Both the position numbers and the translations under genes were made by a program. This document shows positions 52,126 to 63,805 of a DNA stretch of 64,000 nt, one piece after another; positions within the stretch are counted from its first letter, which is position 1, and every line of letters starts with the position of its first letter. The notes beneath the pieces were generated by a model. It did not search any database. It was not told the origin of the DNA and was given only the letters and a program-made list of their open reading frames with translations. The DNA is from Sphaerulina vaccinii (lineage: Eukaryota; Ascomycota; Dothideomycetes; Mycosphaerellales; Mycosphaerellaceae): the NCBI GenBank assembly GCA_022570795.1, contig JAKUDP010000014.1, forward strand, positions 868,001 through 932,000. Reading direction: 5' to 3'.

Positions 52126-54252
52126 TCACTGCGCATCCATCAACACTTTCGTCCAGTCAAAAGAATCCCACTTCTTCCTGAAGCCATCGAGTCTGCGGTC
52201 ATGCCTCTCCCATCGACCCTGTTTCTTGATGACTTCGGGACCTTTGTCTAGCATCCCACCAAGGACTTCCCTGGCAAAGAGGTCACCTTTTGGCCAACGT
52301 CGCTCGTCTTCGATTACGTGACCCATACCGCCGTCCAGAGTGTAGAAGACATGAAAGTAGGGCATCTCCTTGACCATTGCTTTCCTGAAAGCCGCCTTGC
52401 CATAGCCGGGCTTCTGTGTCAAGGCTAAAGTGTCAATGATCGGTTTGTGTTGGCTCCATTGTTCATCTGATGCAAGTACTGCTTCCTTGAAATATGCAGG
52501 AGCATTTTCAGCGAGATGATGCGGCAGAGGTACAGCGATGAGCGCAGCATGCCCTTTGCGGCTATGCATATAGGCGGCGTTCTCGTAGAAGATGACACTC
52601 TTGTCTTGAGCATGATAGAAGCGGGTTAGGGACTTCATGAAGTTCCGAATCTCCTCCCACTCATCGTCGTCACATTCCAGAAGATTTAGACGATGTTGGA
52701 GAGGAACAATCACAGCTCCGTTCTTGGCCATCTCTGGTTCTGTCGCTAGCGTCATGTATGTGCGAGTGGCCAAGCTGATCACGGGAGCAACGGGCGGTGT
52801 GTTTGACTCCTCGTGGTAGCAGAGCGGGCAATTCTCGAGAATCCTCTGCATCTTCTGGAAGTCTCCGACAGCCGCATTCCGTAAATTCGTATCCGACTTG
52901 ACCACCTTTTTGGACAAGTTCGAAGCATTGTCGTCCATGTAGTCAAGGTCGTTCTTGAACTTGCCATCCTTAGCAATGCGCTCGGCAAATGCTCGCCCTT
53001 CGCCGCCATTGGCGCCTCTCGTGCGCTTCTCCTGCTTGACCATATCTTCGATCGACATGTCTTCGGTCTCCTGCACTGTACCACGCTCACGAGCCCGTTT
53101 ACCATTCAGGGCTGTAACCTCGCCTGAACGATCGCCTGCCAGCATGCGGTTCTCCATATTGCTGAGTACCACCACATCAGGTTGTGCTCGATTGGCAAGT
53201 GATGCAGTCTCGGCCAGCGTGTACTCCTGCTCCAGTCGTGCTAGATTCGGCGCATTCATCATTTTCGCCTTGATCAGTTGAGCCTTCAGTTTATTCAGTG
53301 CATTCTGATCAAGAGGTGCGGTTTTGAGAGGCGCTTCAGCTTCTCGCATGGTCGCTCCATTGGTTGGAATTGCGGCTGCTCTCTCGCGTTCTTCTGCCTC
53401 GCGTCGTAGGCCTGCCTTCATCTTGCGCTCTTGGAAGAGCTCACCTGATGGCTTCTCAAGGCCAACATACTCTTTGCCATACATCTTTCGCCTGTCGACT
53501 TCACGTTCTTCCTCGCGGGCATCGTCAAACAGCCGCAGATCTCCATACGACTCTCTGGCGACTTCATCCAGATCTTTGCCGGCTTCTTCAGCTTTGCGAT
53601 ATACTCCTTTCAACTTGGTCATACGCCATGAGCTACCACTGTCGCCGAACGTGTAGTCTACATCATGCTGTGCGGGCTCATCTTCCACTTTGTCGGCAGA
53701 CACTTCGTCATCACCATCCGAGTCGAAGTCGTTCTGTAGGTCTGCGAGGTGCTGATTGACTTGGTTCTCTGTGACTTTGAAATCATGGGTATCCTTTGCG
53801 CTCACGAATTGACCAGGCGGTGTTTTGGGCCGTTTCCTCTGAACATAATCCACATCTAGAGCGGAGGGTTCCTGCATCCAAGCATCGCGATGTACACTAT
53901 TCACTGCTGGCGCTGTGGCAGTCTCCTTCTCCACCCAGTCATCCTCGCCATCGCTGTCGAAGACCTTCACAGACTCCGCCTTCTTCTTCTCACGCGGCGA
54001 CCGGCTTCGATGTCGCTTTCTGCGCCTTTCGTTGTCATCTTCATGGTCGCGATCCCGATGTCGACGCTTGTGGCGGTGCCGTTCCTCATCGTCGTCTCGA
54101 TGTCGGTGTCTGTGCCGTCGTTCATCATCGTCGCGGTGTCGATGTGACCGATGTCGTCTGCTGCTGTCTCGTTTCTCTCCTTCTCTGTCGCCTTCTTCGC
54201 GCGACTTGCTGCTGGCCAGCTGCTTCTCAAAGTCTTCCAGTGAGGCAGCCAT
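52126..54252 (-). CDS. CWF19: Spliceosome-associated protein Cwf19 (CWF19L2-like)
   Basis: Single exon, 708 residues from ATG 54252 (MAASLEDFEKQL). It works on late spliceosomes/intron-lariat complexes and is related to the lariat-debranching accessory factor Drn1. The N-terminus is an Arg/His/Asp dipeptide-rich tract (HRHRDDDERRHRHRHR-like) followed by acidic linkers. The C-terminal third holds the CwfJ domain 1, a HIT-like fold with NCPLCYHE zinc residues and an LATEPEMAKNGAVIVPLQHR core. CwfJ domain 2 follows (MPYFHVFYTLDGGMGHVIED, RRWPKGDLFAREVLGGML). It is divergent from GPN1 with 144 bp between starts. Confidence 0.93.
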   Translation of the reverse strand: MAASLEDFEKQLASSKSREEGDREGEKRDSSRRHRSHRHRDDDERRHRHRHRDDDEERHRHKRRHRDRDHEDDNERRRKRHRSRSPREKKKAESVKVFDSDGEDDWVEKETATAPAVNSVHRDAWMQEPSALDVDYVQRKRPKTPPGQFVSAKDTHDFKVTENQVNQHLADLQNDFDSDGDDEVSADKVEDEPAQHDVDYTFGDSGSSWRMTKLKGVYRKAEEAGKDLDEVARESYGDLRLFDDAREEEREVDRRKMYGKEYVGLEKPSGELFQERKMKAGLRREAEERERAAAIPTNGATMREAEAPLKTAPLDQNALNKLKAQLIKAKMMNAPNLARLEQEYTLAETASLANRAQPDVVVLSNMENRMLAGDRSGEVTALNGKRARERGTVQETEDMSIEDMVKQEKRTRGANGGEGRAFAERIAKDGKFKNDLDYMDDNASNLSKKVVKSDTNLRNAAVGDFQKMQRILENCPLCYHEESNTPPVAPVISLATRTYMTLATEPEMAKNGAVIVPLQHRLNLLECDDDEWEEIRNFMKSLTRFYHAQDKSVIFYENAAYMHSRKGHAALIAVPLPHHLAENAPAYFKEAVLASDEQWSQHKPIIDTLALTQKPGYGKAAFRKAMVKEMPYFHVFYTLDGGMGHVIEDERRWPKGDLFAREVLGGMLDKGPEVIKKQGRWERHDRRLDGFRKKWDSFDWTKVLMDAQ

Positions 54253-54396
54253 GGTAGTGTACAAGTAAATGCAGAAGTGAAAGTGGAGAGAGCTTCACAT
54301 GCAAAAACTTGAACGCTGCGTCATGAGCTTCCATCTTCAAAATTGTTCTCGACTACAACAACACCACCACGACATTCTCCTGACGATCATCTCACA

Positions 54397-55611
54397 ATGG
54401 CCACAAATGGCGCGCCGACGGCGATTGTGTGCGTGGGAATGGCAGGCTCGGGCAAGACGACTTTCATGCAGCGCATCAACGCGCATCTGCACCAGAAGAG
54501 CAGTCAGAGCACCAAAGATGGACGAAAACAGGCGCCTCCATACGTCGTCAACCTCGATCCCGCAGTGCGCAGCGTGCCCTTCGACTCGAATATCGACATC
54601 CGCGACTCGGTCAACTACAAGGAAGTCATGAAGCAGTACCATCTCGGCCCCAACGGCGGCATCCTCACCAGTCTCAACCTGTTCAGCACCAAGATCGACC
54701 AGGTCATGTCCATTCTGGAGAAGCGCTGCCTACCTACTGCAACGCCTACTACCGCTACTACCACTTCTACTCCCTCTCACATCATTGTCGACACGCCTGG
54801 CCAAATCGAGGTCTTCGTGTGGTCCGCTTCAGGCAACATCCTGCTCTCGTCGATGGCCTCGAGCTTCCCGACTGTCATCGCCTACATTATCGACACGCCG
54901 CGCTCCACTGAGAACACCAGCACATTCATGTCCAACATGCTTTATGCCATTAGTATTCTGTACAAGACCAAACTACCCATGGTCCTGGTCTTTAACAAGA
55001 CCGACGTCAAGTCTGAGGAGGGTGCTGTGGAGTGGATGCGCGACTTCGAGGCCTTCCAGGCTGCTGTGCAGCGAGAGGAGGAAGATCAGCGCGAGGGAGG
55101 CGGCTACATGGGTCCGCTGCTCAACAGTATGAGTCTCGTGCTGGAGGAGTTCTACAATCATCTCTCAGTCGTCGGCGTGTCTTCCATGACGGGAGATGGC
55201 ATTGACGACTTCTTTGAGGCTGTAGAGACCAAGAGACAGGAGTTTGAGACTGACTACAAGCCAGAGCTTGAAAGACGGCGGCAGGAAGCAGAAGAGCAAA
55301 AAGGGCAAATTCGTGAGCAGGAAGTGAGCAGGATGTTGAACGATATGAGTGTCTCCTCCAAGGCAAAGGGCACCGGCAAGTACGCAAAGAAAGAAGAACC
55401 TGAGACTGTTAGCGACATGGAAGACATGGAGGACGAAGACGAGGACGACCACGGCCTCGTAGATCCTGATGGCAGAGACGAAGAGGAAGAAGAGATCAAC
55501 AAGGCCTTCGAGGAAGGCGTCAAAGCTCGCTATGAAGCTGCCTTGCGAGAAAGTGATCCTGCTGCCGCCGCGAATTCAGCTGCAGAATATATTCGACAAA
55601 GTCAACGATGA
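54397..55611 (+). CDS. GPN1: GPN-loop GTPase 1 (Npa3), RNA polymerase II import factor
   Basis: Essential cytoplasmic GTPase that helps assemble and import RNA polymerase II. Single exon, 404 residues; ATG 54397 gives MATNGAPTAIVCVGMAGSGK. The P-loop GMAGSGKTT is at residues 14-22. The diagnostic GPN insertion is YHLGPNGGILTSLNLF, G3 is VDTPGQIEVF, and G4 is FNKTDVKS. The tail is coiled and then very acidic (DMEDMEDEDEDDHGL), as in other Gpn1 proteins. A Thr-rich insertion (PTATPTTATTTSTPS) lies before G3. An upstream in-frame extension has no ATG and is rejected. Confidence 0.95.
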   Translation: MATNGAPTAIVCVGMAGSGKTTFMQRINAHLHQKSSQSTKDGRKQAPPYVVNLDPAVRSVPFDSNIDIRDSVNYKEVMKQYHLGPNGGILTSLNLFSTKIDQVMSILEKRCLPTATPTTATTTSTPSHIIVDTPGQIEVFVWSASGNILLSSMASSFPTVIAYIIDTPRSTENTSTFMSNMLYAISILYKTKLPMVLVFNKTDVKSEEGAVEWMRDFEAFQAAVQREEEDQREGGGYMGPLLNSMSLVLEEFYNHLSVVGVSSMTGDGIDDFFEAVETKRQEFETDYKPELERRRQEAEEQKGQIREQEVSRMLNDMSVSSKAKGTGKYAKKEEPETVSDMEDMEDEDEDDHGLVDPDGRDEEEEEINKAFEEGVKARYEAALRESDPAAAANSAAEYIRQSQR

Positions 55612-57092
55612 GAGATGTCTGGATGGCACGACTCCAAAGAGCCTTGGCGTGGAGTTAAACGCTTTCAGTAGTCACACCGTCGAAGTCTGACAGTTCGGGG
55701 AATCACATCGTGCTCGTGGTGGAATCTCGGGGCGACGGAGTCGAGGAGTAATTGAGGTATAGTATAGCAGCAGCTGCTATGCCTAGCATGACTCGCCAGC
55801 AGGCTCAGGCTCCAAAAGCTTCATCACAAAAGCCTATATACACCTGCCGCTTCCCCGAATGCAGGCTCGAATCGAGTACAGACAACCACCCTGGAACCTG
55901 GAAACAACCACTGCTACGATAATGCAAACCATCGTAGCAGGCAGTGAGCTGGAACCCACACATAGCGACCTCCGCTAAGAAGTTACTCGTCCAGGTCGGG
56001 CTTGTGGAATTCAACTCGATATTGACCACGAGTTATGAGACTTGTGAAACGATACACTCGTCGCACAACGACCAAGAAGCGTATCAGCTTCCAGGCTCGT
56101 GTGAAGAACGAAGTCTGAAGGAAAAGCTGGCTGGAAGATATCCACATGCGGAACATGGCGCAAAAGTCCATCACCTCTAGACTCTTCGCATAGCATTATT
56201 GATCAATTCTTCTGAGTCGAACATATACATATGTATCACCGATCTCTCAGCACTTAGCATGATCGATGATCCCCAGAAACCGTTCTTCGTATCCCGTTGG
56301 TCACTCTCTCCAACGGTCATTGTTCACCCGAACCAGAAAAACAGATTCCTCCAACCCAAGGGACTGAATCGTAGCCACCACCAGCCACACCATAAACCCT
56401 GCAGAATAATGATGTGTGATGAAGGGACCAGGCTTCACCTGCAGCTTGACGAACGTTGTCGGTTGGACAAGCTTTCAGTACTTGGTTGGTGATTGTCAGG
56501 TTGGATCTTAACTGCTATGCACAGCTCGAAATCCAATCTTTCGATCTCGTCCATTAATGCTTTGTTTGCTATTGTTGGGCTCAGATGGGCTACTACTTTA
56601 GATACACGCGAGTAGGGTACCGTTTGAGGCAGTGTTTCATAGGTCCATAGCAACATCAGCACCTAGATGCACAATGCATAGTGGAGAAGATAGGGAATGT
56701 TATGAAAGTGGAAGTTGTGAAATTGGAGATCTCATTTGTCGCGTGACATGGTCCGGACCTATTGTCCACGTCGACAACTGTACGCTAAATTTCTCGCGAT
56801 GATTGTTGCTATTGGTATTGTTGCTGCTTGCTTGGTCTTCTTCTGCTGCTGCTGATTTTGATTGTGTTTCCATGTCTCCTCTCTCGTATTCGTGGCAAAT
56901 TACTCTCGTTTATCAGCGTTGTGTAAAATGTTCTCCAAGCCACGACGATATCTTCGTCCGTGTACTGGCAGACCTGCCACTCCAATTCACTTCCAATTCC
57001 ATGTAACGCCGACGAAACCAAATCTGTGGGTATATCGCTTGATGATGAAAGCACTCCGGTCTACTCGAAAAAGCCAAAAAGTCCATGCCACT
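55612..57092. other. Convergent interval, no gene seen
   Basis: 1,481 bases between the GPN1 stop and the stop of the C2H2 gene, long for this window. Frames of 60-97 codons occur on both strands but lack codon bias, splice logic or domains. It may contain long 3' UTRs or a non-coding transcript. Confidence 0.45.
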
Positions 57093-58511
57093 CTACGGCG
57101 TGTTCTGGTCCGGAGTCTCGTGTGAAGGACTGCGAGAGGATGACGATGACGATTCTGACTGCTTACTCGCAAAGCTTCGCTGGCGGATATGTTCACTGGC
57201 TGCCAATGCTAGGCTGTTCAATCCGTTGCTGAGACCCGGGCTTGGATAACTGTAGTGAAGTGTCTCCGGGTCGATCATGGATGCAGCGGGTGCTACATAG
57301 TCGAGTGATGAGGCAAAGCTTGCACGATGTAGTTGAGGCCTCCCGTTCAAGTCTGGCATAGCCATTGGTAAGCTGGCGATAGGTCCACTGTCCATGTTGG
57401 CCAAGAAGTACGGTCCAGCATTTCCAAGCGTTATTTGGTCGACAGAAAATTGCGGTGGTATTTGCTGAGCTTGTGCCTGCGCCTGGGCATGTTCGATGGC
57501 TTGAGCCGCCTGCTGTGCTTGTTGGACTTGCTGTGCCTGTACTGCTTGTGCCTGCTCGGCCAACTGCTGGTCGACCGCCGCTTCGAGCGCTTGTTCTGAC
57601 TTCACGGCAGTCTTCTTTGCGGGGGTCTTGGTGGCCTTCTTGACCTTGGAGTCGTCATTGCTCGTTCGCGAAGCACCTCGCCCATTCTGATGTGTCCTGC
57701 GATGCTGCTCCATATTGTCTTTGCGCGTGAATGCCTTGTTGCATTCTGGGCAGAAGGCATCCTTCTTGCCTGTGTGTTTCTTCGCGTGTCGTGCTGCGTG
57801 GCCAGAGGTAGTGAAGAAGTCGGTGCAGCCAACCTGCTTAGCCATAGGGCAGGGATACTGGTTCTTCTTCGGTGGTTTCTGATTCGATTGCGCTGACACA
57901 GTCGAGACGCGCGAGGGCTCTGATGCAGGTGAGTTCGAGGCCCGGAAAGCCTGAGAGTTCTGCTGTGGCTGCTGCGGAAGCTGCTGTTGTTGTTGCGTTG
58001 GTTGCGCCGGCAGTGCCTGGGGGTGTGGTGGAGCTGGTGGACCCTGTTGTTGCTGAAGCATCATCTGTGGTGGCATTGGATATGCTTGGGGCATGCTGCC
58101 AGACACGTCCGGGACCGGCGGGTACATGGATGCGTTCTGATCGTCCATCTTCGCGTTGCTGTGGTTGTGCAGGAAATATCTCTGATGATGCTGAGACTGG
58201 TTTCCGGGATAAGTCCGCGGCGTTGGCAGAGGATGATGTTGATGTTGATGCGCAACTACTGCCTGGTCGAAGCTGCTGAAAGCTGGCGTGAGCGGCGATG
58301 GAGTTGAGAAGGAACGCGAATCGCTCGACGAGCTACGCGACAGTTGCGGGGTCTGCGGCGACAGTGACGGTGTCGAGTCGCAGCTCGAATTGGATGAAGC
58401 GCGAGAGTGCACTGATGAGAGTGACGGTAGTAGCGGGACCTTGGCGTGTGATCCGTCACTACTGCCGTTAAGTAGTGATGTTATGGACATGCAATTTCTA
58501 CCGTCCATCAT
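57093..58511 (-). CDS. C2H2 zinc-finger transcription factor
   Basis: Single exon, 472 residues, ATG 58511. The N-terminus has MSITSLLNGSS and Ser/Pro-rich tracts, then Gln/Pro-rich activation-type sequence (LPAQPTQQQQQLPQQPQQ). Two fingers follow: YPCPMAKQVGCTDFFTTSGH-AARHAKKH (first Cys is residue 221) and FCPECNKAFTRKDNMEQHRR-TH. After them come a basic linker, an Ala/Gln helix (QAVQAQQVQQAQQAAQAIEH) and a conserved tail. The finger pair matches a fungal regulator family annotated in aspergilli as RfeC-like, from memory and unverified. DNA binding in the nucleus is secure; its targets are unknown. The ~3 kb of non-coding DNA upstream suggests complex control. Confidence 0.88.
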   Translation of the reverse strand: MMDGRNCMSITSLLNGSSDGSHAKVPLLPSLSSVHSRASSNSSCDSTPSLSPQTPQLSRSSSSDSRSFSTPSPLTPAFSSFDQAVVAHQHQHHPLPTPRTYPGNQSQHHQRYFLHNHSNAKMDDQNASMYPPVPDVSGSMPQAYPMPPQMMLQQQQGPPAPPHPQALPAQPTQQQQQLPQQPQQNSQAFRASNSPASEPSRVSTVSAQSNQKPPKKNQYPCPMAKQVGCTDFFTTSGHAARHAKKHTGKKDAFCPECNKAFTRKDNMEQHRRTHQNGRGASRTSNDDSKVKKATKTPAKKTAVKSEQALEAAVDQQLAEQAQAVQAQQVQQAQQAAQAIEHAQAQAQAQQIPPQFSVDQITLGNAGPYFLANMDSGPIASLPMAMPDLNGRPQLHRASFASSLDYVAPAASMIDPETLHYSYPSPGLSNGLNSLALAASEHIRQRSFASKQSESSSSSSRSPSHETPDQNTP

Positions 58512-61486
58512 GTGAAAGCCAGCTTCAAGGTGGAAGTGAAGTGCTTCTTGGTGAGAGGACGAGCAGCAGGAGCTCGCGTGAGGCTGATCAAGTGAAGTGA
58601 AGTGAAGTCAACTGCTGGCTATTGGTCTCGTCGTTGTTGTGTTGTTGTTGTTGTTGCTGTAGTGGTCGTGGTAGGATCCGGTTGCTGAGCTGGTAGTCGC
58701 TGATATGCAGGTGTTCCTCGAGGCGTCGATAGTCAGACAAGTGATGATGAGGCAGCGAGAGAACTGGAGAAGAAGCAGGACCAGCAAGACAGGGCCCTCG
58801 AGGGTGGTGGTACGCTATAGCACAGCACAGAGCGGGACCAACTAGGTTAGGTTCTGCTTAGAGCCATGCAGAAAGACATGCGTTTAGGCCATTGCCAGCA
58901 TCCCAGAATGCGCCGAGGGAGGGAGAGTGTGTTTGGAGAAGGGTCTCCACGTCCAATTTGAAGGGAAACATGTGCATGTGCATTCGCTACCGCTGCCGCT
59001 GGCTACCGTGAGAAGTAGGTAAACTATAGAAAACCTAGTCAGAAGCTTGGACTTGCTCAGACCCCTGCTGCGTTCTCTTCATCGTCGATCTACTTCACAT
59101 GCCAACACCTTGCAACCCACGAGCAACGAGTAACACAAACCGGTCGCGGCAGCACAAGAAACAACTATGGCCATGGCCGGCTTCTCGCGACTGACTTGTT
59201 GTATGCTTTTGCAAGAGGACAGCCTTGTCTGCGAGAACCTGATGCTGTGAAACAAGTCCCGCGGTCTTGCATTTGAGATGAAGTCGCGATCTCGATCGTT
59301 TGCCCTTTTCCCGCCTTGCCAGCCAGCGCCGCTTGTGGCTTGCTTCACACGACCTGCTGGGCAGTCCGATACATCAGGATAACGTTGTCTCTCATGCAAC
59401 CATTGATGGGGTGAACACAGAAGCTGACTCAGTCTGCAGGCTCTATACCACATGTAAGTGTGATCCTCGCGGTTTTGATCATGATTGTCGAGATACGTGG
59501 AGTATGCGACACGTTCTCCGTCGTTGTCTTCACATCGTGAGCAGCTGCAGTTCGGCGCAAGGCTACGAACACTAGCTGAAAATGCAGTCTGCGCGAAAGA
59601 TTGGAGCTGCTACTAGTCTCTAGTCTCTCTTCAGCTTGGTCGACACGTCGACGTAATAATCTTCTGACACGGTACAATAGGGTACAGTGCGCTGTCGTTG
59701 CGAGCGTTGCCGGTTCTTGCTCCTTCGCCCTCAAGTCCTGCTCTTTAGTCCGCTTGAATCGCTTCATGCACCTGAGAGCTTTCATCACAAACGCCTTGGC
59801 TGGCTTCGCATTTGTCTTTTCGAAACATTGCCAGCGGGCACAGTCATGAGCCACCGGTGTCCCTGTCAGGGACACGCGCTTGGGGCTGCACTGCTGCAGT
59901 GGCTGTAGCCGACGTGTTGGGTATGACCCTGCGCCTAAAGCTAGTGGCACGTGTAGAACCCTCGATCGCCTCGATTTTTGACGATGGCCGTAGACTTTCA
60001 AAGCTGCGGCTGCTCCTATTAGATTCGAGCATCTGTGCGGTCAGCGCTCCGCGTATCCCGACTTTGCTGCGAATCTACGATCTTCTGTTCCCTCCGCGGC
60101 GACCAAACTCTTCTTGCAGCGAGTCTTCACGGACGGACTTCCGGGGCGAGAGTGTTTTCAGTCTAGCGCCACTGTGTGGCTACTTCGGCTGCAGAGACAT
60201 CGACGTTAGAGTGTCCCTCCAAGCCTCCACCTCTGCAGTCTTGAAGATCGCCAGATGACGAAGAAATCGGAACCAGCGCCGTGATCGCTGCTCTGGATGG
60301 CCTCCGAGCAACAGACTCATATCGTCTCTTCACGATAGCCGTTGCTAGTATGCGTGATATGGTTCCTTCGACAACCACGACATAGCTTGACTTTGCAAGC
60401 GACATTGCTGTAAGCATGTTAATTCCCTTGATGATAGCAGCGACGAAGATCGAGTATAGCCAGCAACTGGACAAGTCGATCGGTTGTTCACATCGACTAC
60501 GCTGCTATTAGTCAGTCAATGCGTTGAGTGTTTTGTTCTTGATCAAAGCCCGTGGGTGCGTGTATGATACCAATAGCACGAATCCTGGGCCTTCAACTGA
60601 TGTTCGATATCTGGTGAGTGTGAGCATAATGCGCCATATCCTACATCTTGTGGACTCCTGTGATCACTGACAAGGGCATGAGATGTGAACAAGCGATCTT
60701 AAATCGTAATGATCTGAGCTATCGTAGACGCCATAACGAGCACGTCTTGTATTATCGTGTCCCGCCAACTCGTCGATGTGGATCTCTTTCGTCGAGTCTG
60801 GGTTGCTGCGCTCTCATCTACTAGTGATACAACAATCAACATGGCAACGAATATGTCCAATCATCTCGCATTGTCATGAACAACAGTGAAAGCCTCACTG
60901 TACCGATGCTCTGGCGAGCTCGCACATCAGGGTAACCAACCAGACGCAGGGACTTTTGCTACTGCTGACCTTTGTAGTAGCTCGAAAGCACTAGCGGTGG
61001 CTGAAGGTTGTACGACCGGAAGTGCCTCCTCAACTCGATGGGCGTCGCTCGCCTTTGCGTGTGGACTATTGACTGGTGCGGGTCATTACTGATTGAGTCG
61101 CAGGACTGTGAGCCACTTGTGTGCTGCCTACGCGAGAAGCAAAGTCCTTCCCATCATGTATTGGCCACAGTTTTTGCTGAATACGTAGAGGGAAGAAGGC
61201 TTAGCAAGTACCTCTGTTAATGTCGACTGTCTCAGCATTGTCTGTCGCTAAGCTTGACGCATGAGAAGGCTTGACATCATGAGACGCCTTGAGATAGCTA
61301 TGCTACCAAGTTCAGGATCGATAGGATGTTCATTCGTATGTTGTTAATCGTATCCTGGCGCCCACGGTCCATCATAGGAGCGGTGCACATTTGCGTTGAG
61401 ACATGTCGTAAGTCGTATAATATGAAGTTGATTTACTTGCCTCAAGATGTTTGGTTGTTGTCCAACCAGGTGGACAGTGAAAGCGA
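58512..61486. other. Long non-coding interval upstream of the C2H2 gene
   Basis: 2,975 bases. Near 58620-58665 there is a TTG/GTT trinucleotide run, probably in the 5' leader of the C2H2 gene. Frames at 59429-60001 (minus) and 59812-60258 (plus) overlap each other, are Arg/Leu/Ser-rich and show no domain. I call no gene. It may be a large regulatory region, a long leader, or a non-coding RNA. Confidence 0.5.
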
Positions 61487-62411
61487 TCACGGTAGCCCGC
61501 CGCCAGAATTGATAGCATCTCGCACTTGAGAAGTGTTGGGCCTGTTCTCAGCATATCGTTCGTAACTGTCTATACAGGAAGTCAGCGATGGTCGAGTGTC
61601 TCGGCAATGTTTACGCTCGAACTTGTCCCCGCAGTCAACCATAACCATCAGAGCTGTCGCTTAACTCACCTAGGTATAAGTCATCCGTGCTTGTCGTGCT
61701 CTTAACAGGTTCGCTACTCTCAATTGCTCGAACCCAAGCTTCCCAGCGACTTCCAGGCTCAGGCTCAGGCCAACCGCGATATGGCTTCAGCACTTTGCTC
61801 ATTCTCACGACCCACGGCGCGAGCTGAACGTCTACAAATGACATCGAAGACCCCAAGAAGAAGGGGCCATTCTTATCCGCGACGTCGACTATCTTGGCTA
61901 TGTGTTCCTTGAGCTGGCCGGCGAATTTTACTTGATCCTCAGCCTCCTGGGCTTGAAGATACTTGTAGAATGCGGGAATGATGTGGCGGTTGACATGATC
62001 TGCCCACAGTCTTGAATGAGCACGTAGTTTTGGATCATCAGGTAGAAGCGGATTCGAGGAGTTGAGATCTTCCAGATACTCCATCAGAACTGTGGACTCG
62101 TAGCATCCCCACTCCCCATGTCGCAGCGCCGGAACGAGTCCTCGTGGATTTATATCAAGCAGGAGCTTGGGCTTCCGATAGACGTCCACCTCAACATACT
62201 CGTAGTCTAACTTCTTGAACTCCAACGAGATCCAGACTCTGTGGACGAATGGGCAGAAGCAACTGCCGTACAGCTTTAGGTCTTTCTCCGCAGAATGTGC
62301 GTTTGCAGTGTCCAGTGCTTTGCCAGTCGGCTGCTTGTGGTATGTCTTCTTTCGAGCATCACCGCCCTGATTGGGATCGAGTTCTTGAGAGGTCTTGCCG
62401 TTGGAAGTCAT
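61487..62411 (-). CDS. Omega-class glutathione S-transferase
   Basis: Thiol transferase/dehydroascorbate reductase type GST. Exon 1 is 62411-61670; a 100-nt intron (GTGAGT donor, CGCTGAC branch) leads to exon 2 (61569-61487), total 274 residues. Without the splice the frame ends in a spurious SSDGYG tail. With it the product ends DSYERYAENRPNTSQVRDAI followed by NSGGGLP, the usual fungal omega GST ending. The active site is the Cys of CFCPFVHRV (Cys53). The N-domain has VEVDVYRKP, then NPRGLVPALRHGEWGCYES (cis-Pro and glutathione-binding Glu-Ser). The helical C-domain has RLWADHVNRHIIPAFYKYL. Start ATG 62411 is the first in-frame ATG. Confidence 0.94.
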
Positions 62412-62624
62412 TGTGAGTACCACGCAGTTCACGACTGGGACGTGAAGTGTATGAATAGAAAGGAGGAACAAGTGACGCCACAAGAGAGGGAGTGGTATAC
62501 ACTTTAGGGTGCTGGCCTTGGCGCCTTTGAAATACCTTTGACTTTACTCTTTCTCTCATCTCATCGCGGCCACAGTTCAGACCTGCCTCAAATACCGGAA
62601 AACGACACGCTCGCTACCGCAATC

Positions 62625-63805
62625 ATGGCAGAAGTCAACAAGGAGACGCCGCTCAAGGAAGTGCAGTTGGATGCACTGGTGGCCATGCGCATCATCAAAC
62701 ACGCGACTTCGACTTTTCCCACACCGAGCACTGGCTTCCTGCTAGGCCTGGACATCAACTCTCAGGTGCACATCACCAACTCGTTCCCCTTCCCTGCCGC
62801 CGCGCCCGAAGCGTCAGCGAACAGCGACCCCTACCACCAGCAGGACGCCGCCTCGCTCGCCGCCGCCGCTCCACGCGCCAAGAGCAATGTCGCCTACCAG
62901 AACGAGATGATCAAGTTCCTGCGCGAGGTCAACACCGACGCGCAGAACGTGGGATGGTACATCAGCTGCAGTATGGGCGGATTCATCAACACGAACTTCA
63001 TCGAGAACCAGTACTTCTACCAGCGCGCCCAGGACGAGCGCACTGTGGCCCTGGTATTCGATGTGTCGAGGAGCAGCCAGGGAAGTCTGAGTCTGAAGGC
63101 ATACCGTCTATCGCCCAGCTTCATGGCTGCGTACAAGGAGGGCAAGTTCACAACAGAGACGTAAGTGAACAGGAGCTATGAGGCAGCGTGATCAGGAAAG
63201 AGCATTCACTGACACCCCCATGCAGTATTCAAAAGTCCAACTTGCGATACCAGGATATCTTGATTGAGCTGCCAGTGCACATCCACAACTCACACCTTCT
63301 TACATCGTTCCTGCACCAACTGCCACAGGAGCCACCGAAGAAGACCGCCCTGGACTTTCCCACATCTCTTGCAGAGCTATCCCGAGATCCCGAGATTTCC
63401 ACGACACCGCTCGCCCCCAACTTGGACAGTCTCGACTTGTCCATCGATCCCTTCCTCGAGAAGACGTGTGACTTGATCCTAGAGAGCATCGAGAACCATC
63501 AGACCGAGAACAACAACGCACAATACTATCAGAGATCGCTTGCACGCGAACAGGCTAAGATCCAGCAGTGGCAGCAGAAGCGGAAGCAGGAGAATGCGCT
63601 GCGTGTGCAACAAAAGCAGGCTCCTCTTCCCGAGGACGAATGGCAAAAGCTGTTCAAGCTACCTCAGGAACCGTCACGACTCGAGTCATTGCTAGTTGGT
63701 CGGCAAGTGGAGCAATACGCCAGACAGGTGGATGGCTTCTCCGCAGTGGTTAGCGGAAAGATGTTCGCTGTCAAGGCCAATCTGCTGCCCGGCGAGGCGG
63801 CCTGA
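62625..63805 (+). CDS. Translation initiation factor eIF3 subunit H
   Basis: MPN-domain subunit of the eIF3 complex. Exons 62625-63160 and 63226-63805 (65-nt intron, GTAAGT donor, CACTGAC branch) encode 371 residues. The MPN core reads VQLDALVAMRIIKHATSTFP, GFLLGLDINSQVHITNSFPF, EMIKFLREVNTDAQNVGWYI and FVSQYFYQ-like (FIENQYFYQRAQ). The JAMM catalytic set is absent (no HxHP), as expected for this non-peptidase subunit. The C-terminal half is helical and Gln/Lys-rich (REQAKIQQWQQKRKQENALR). A Pro/Ala insertion (AAAPEASANSDPYHQQDAAS) is typical of ascomycetes. It shares a 213-bp divergent promoter region with the GST gene. Confidence 0.94.

Noticed and set aside
53324..53759. Long Arg/Ser/Leu-rich plus-strand frames opposite CWF19
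   Set aside because: Antisense shadows of the charged CWF19 coding region.
59429..60258. Two overlapping frames (190 codons minus, 148 codons plus)
   Set aside because: They overlap in opposite directions, are Arg/Leu/Ser-rich and have no domain, splice structure or coding bias; neither stands as a gene.
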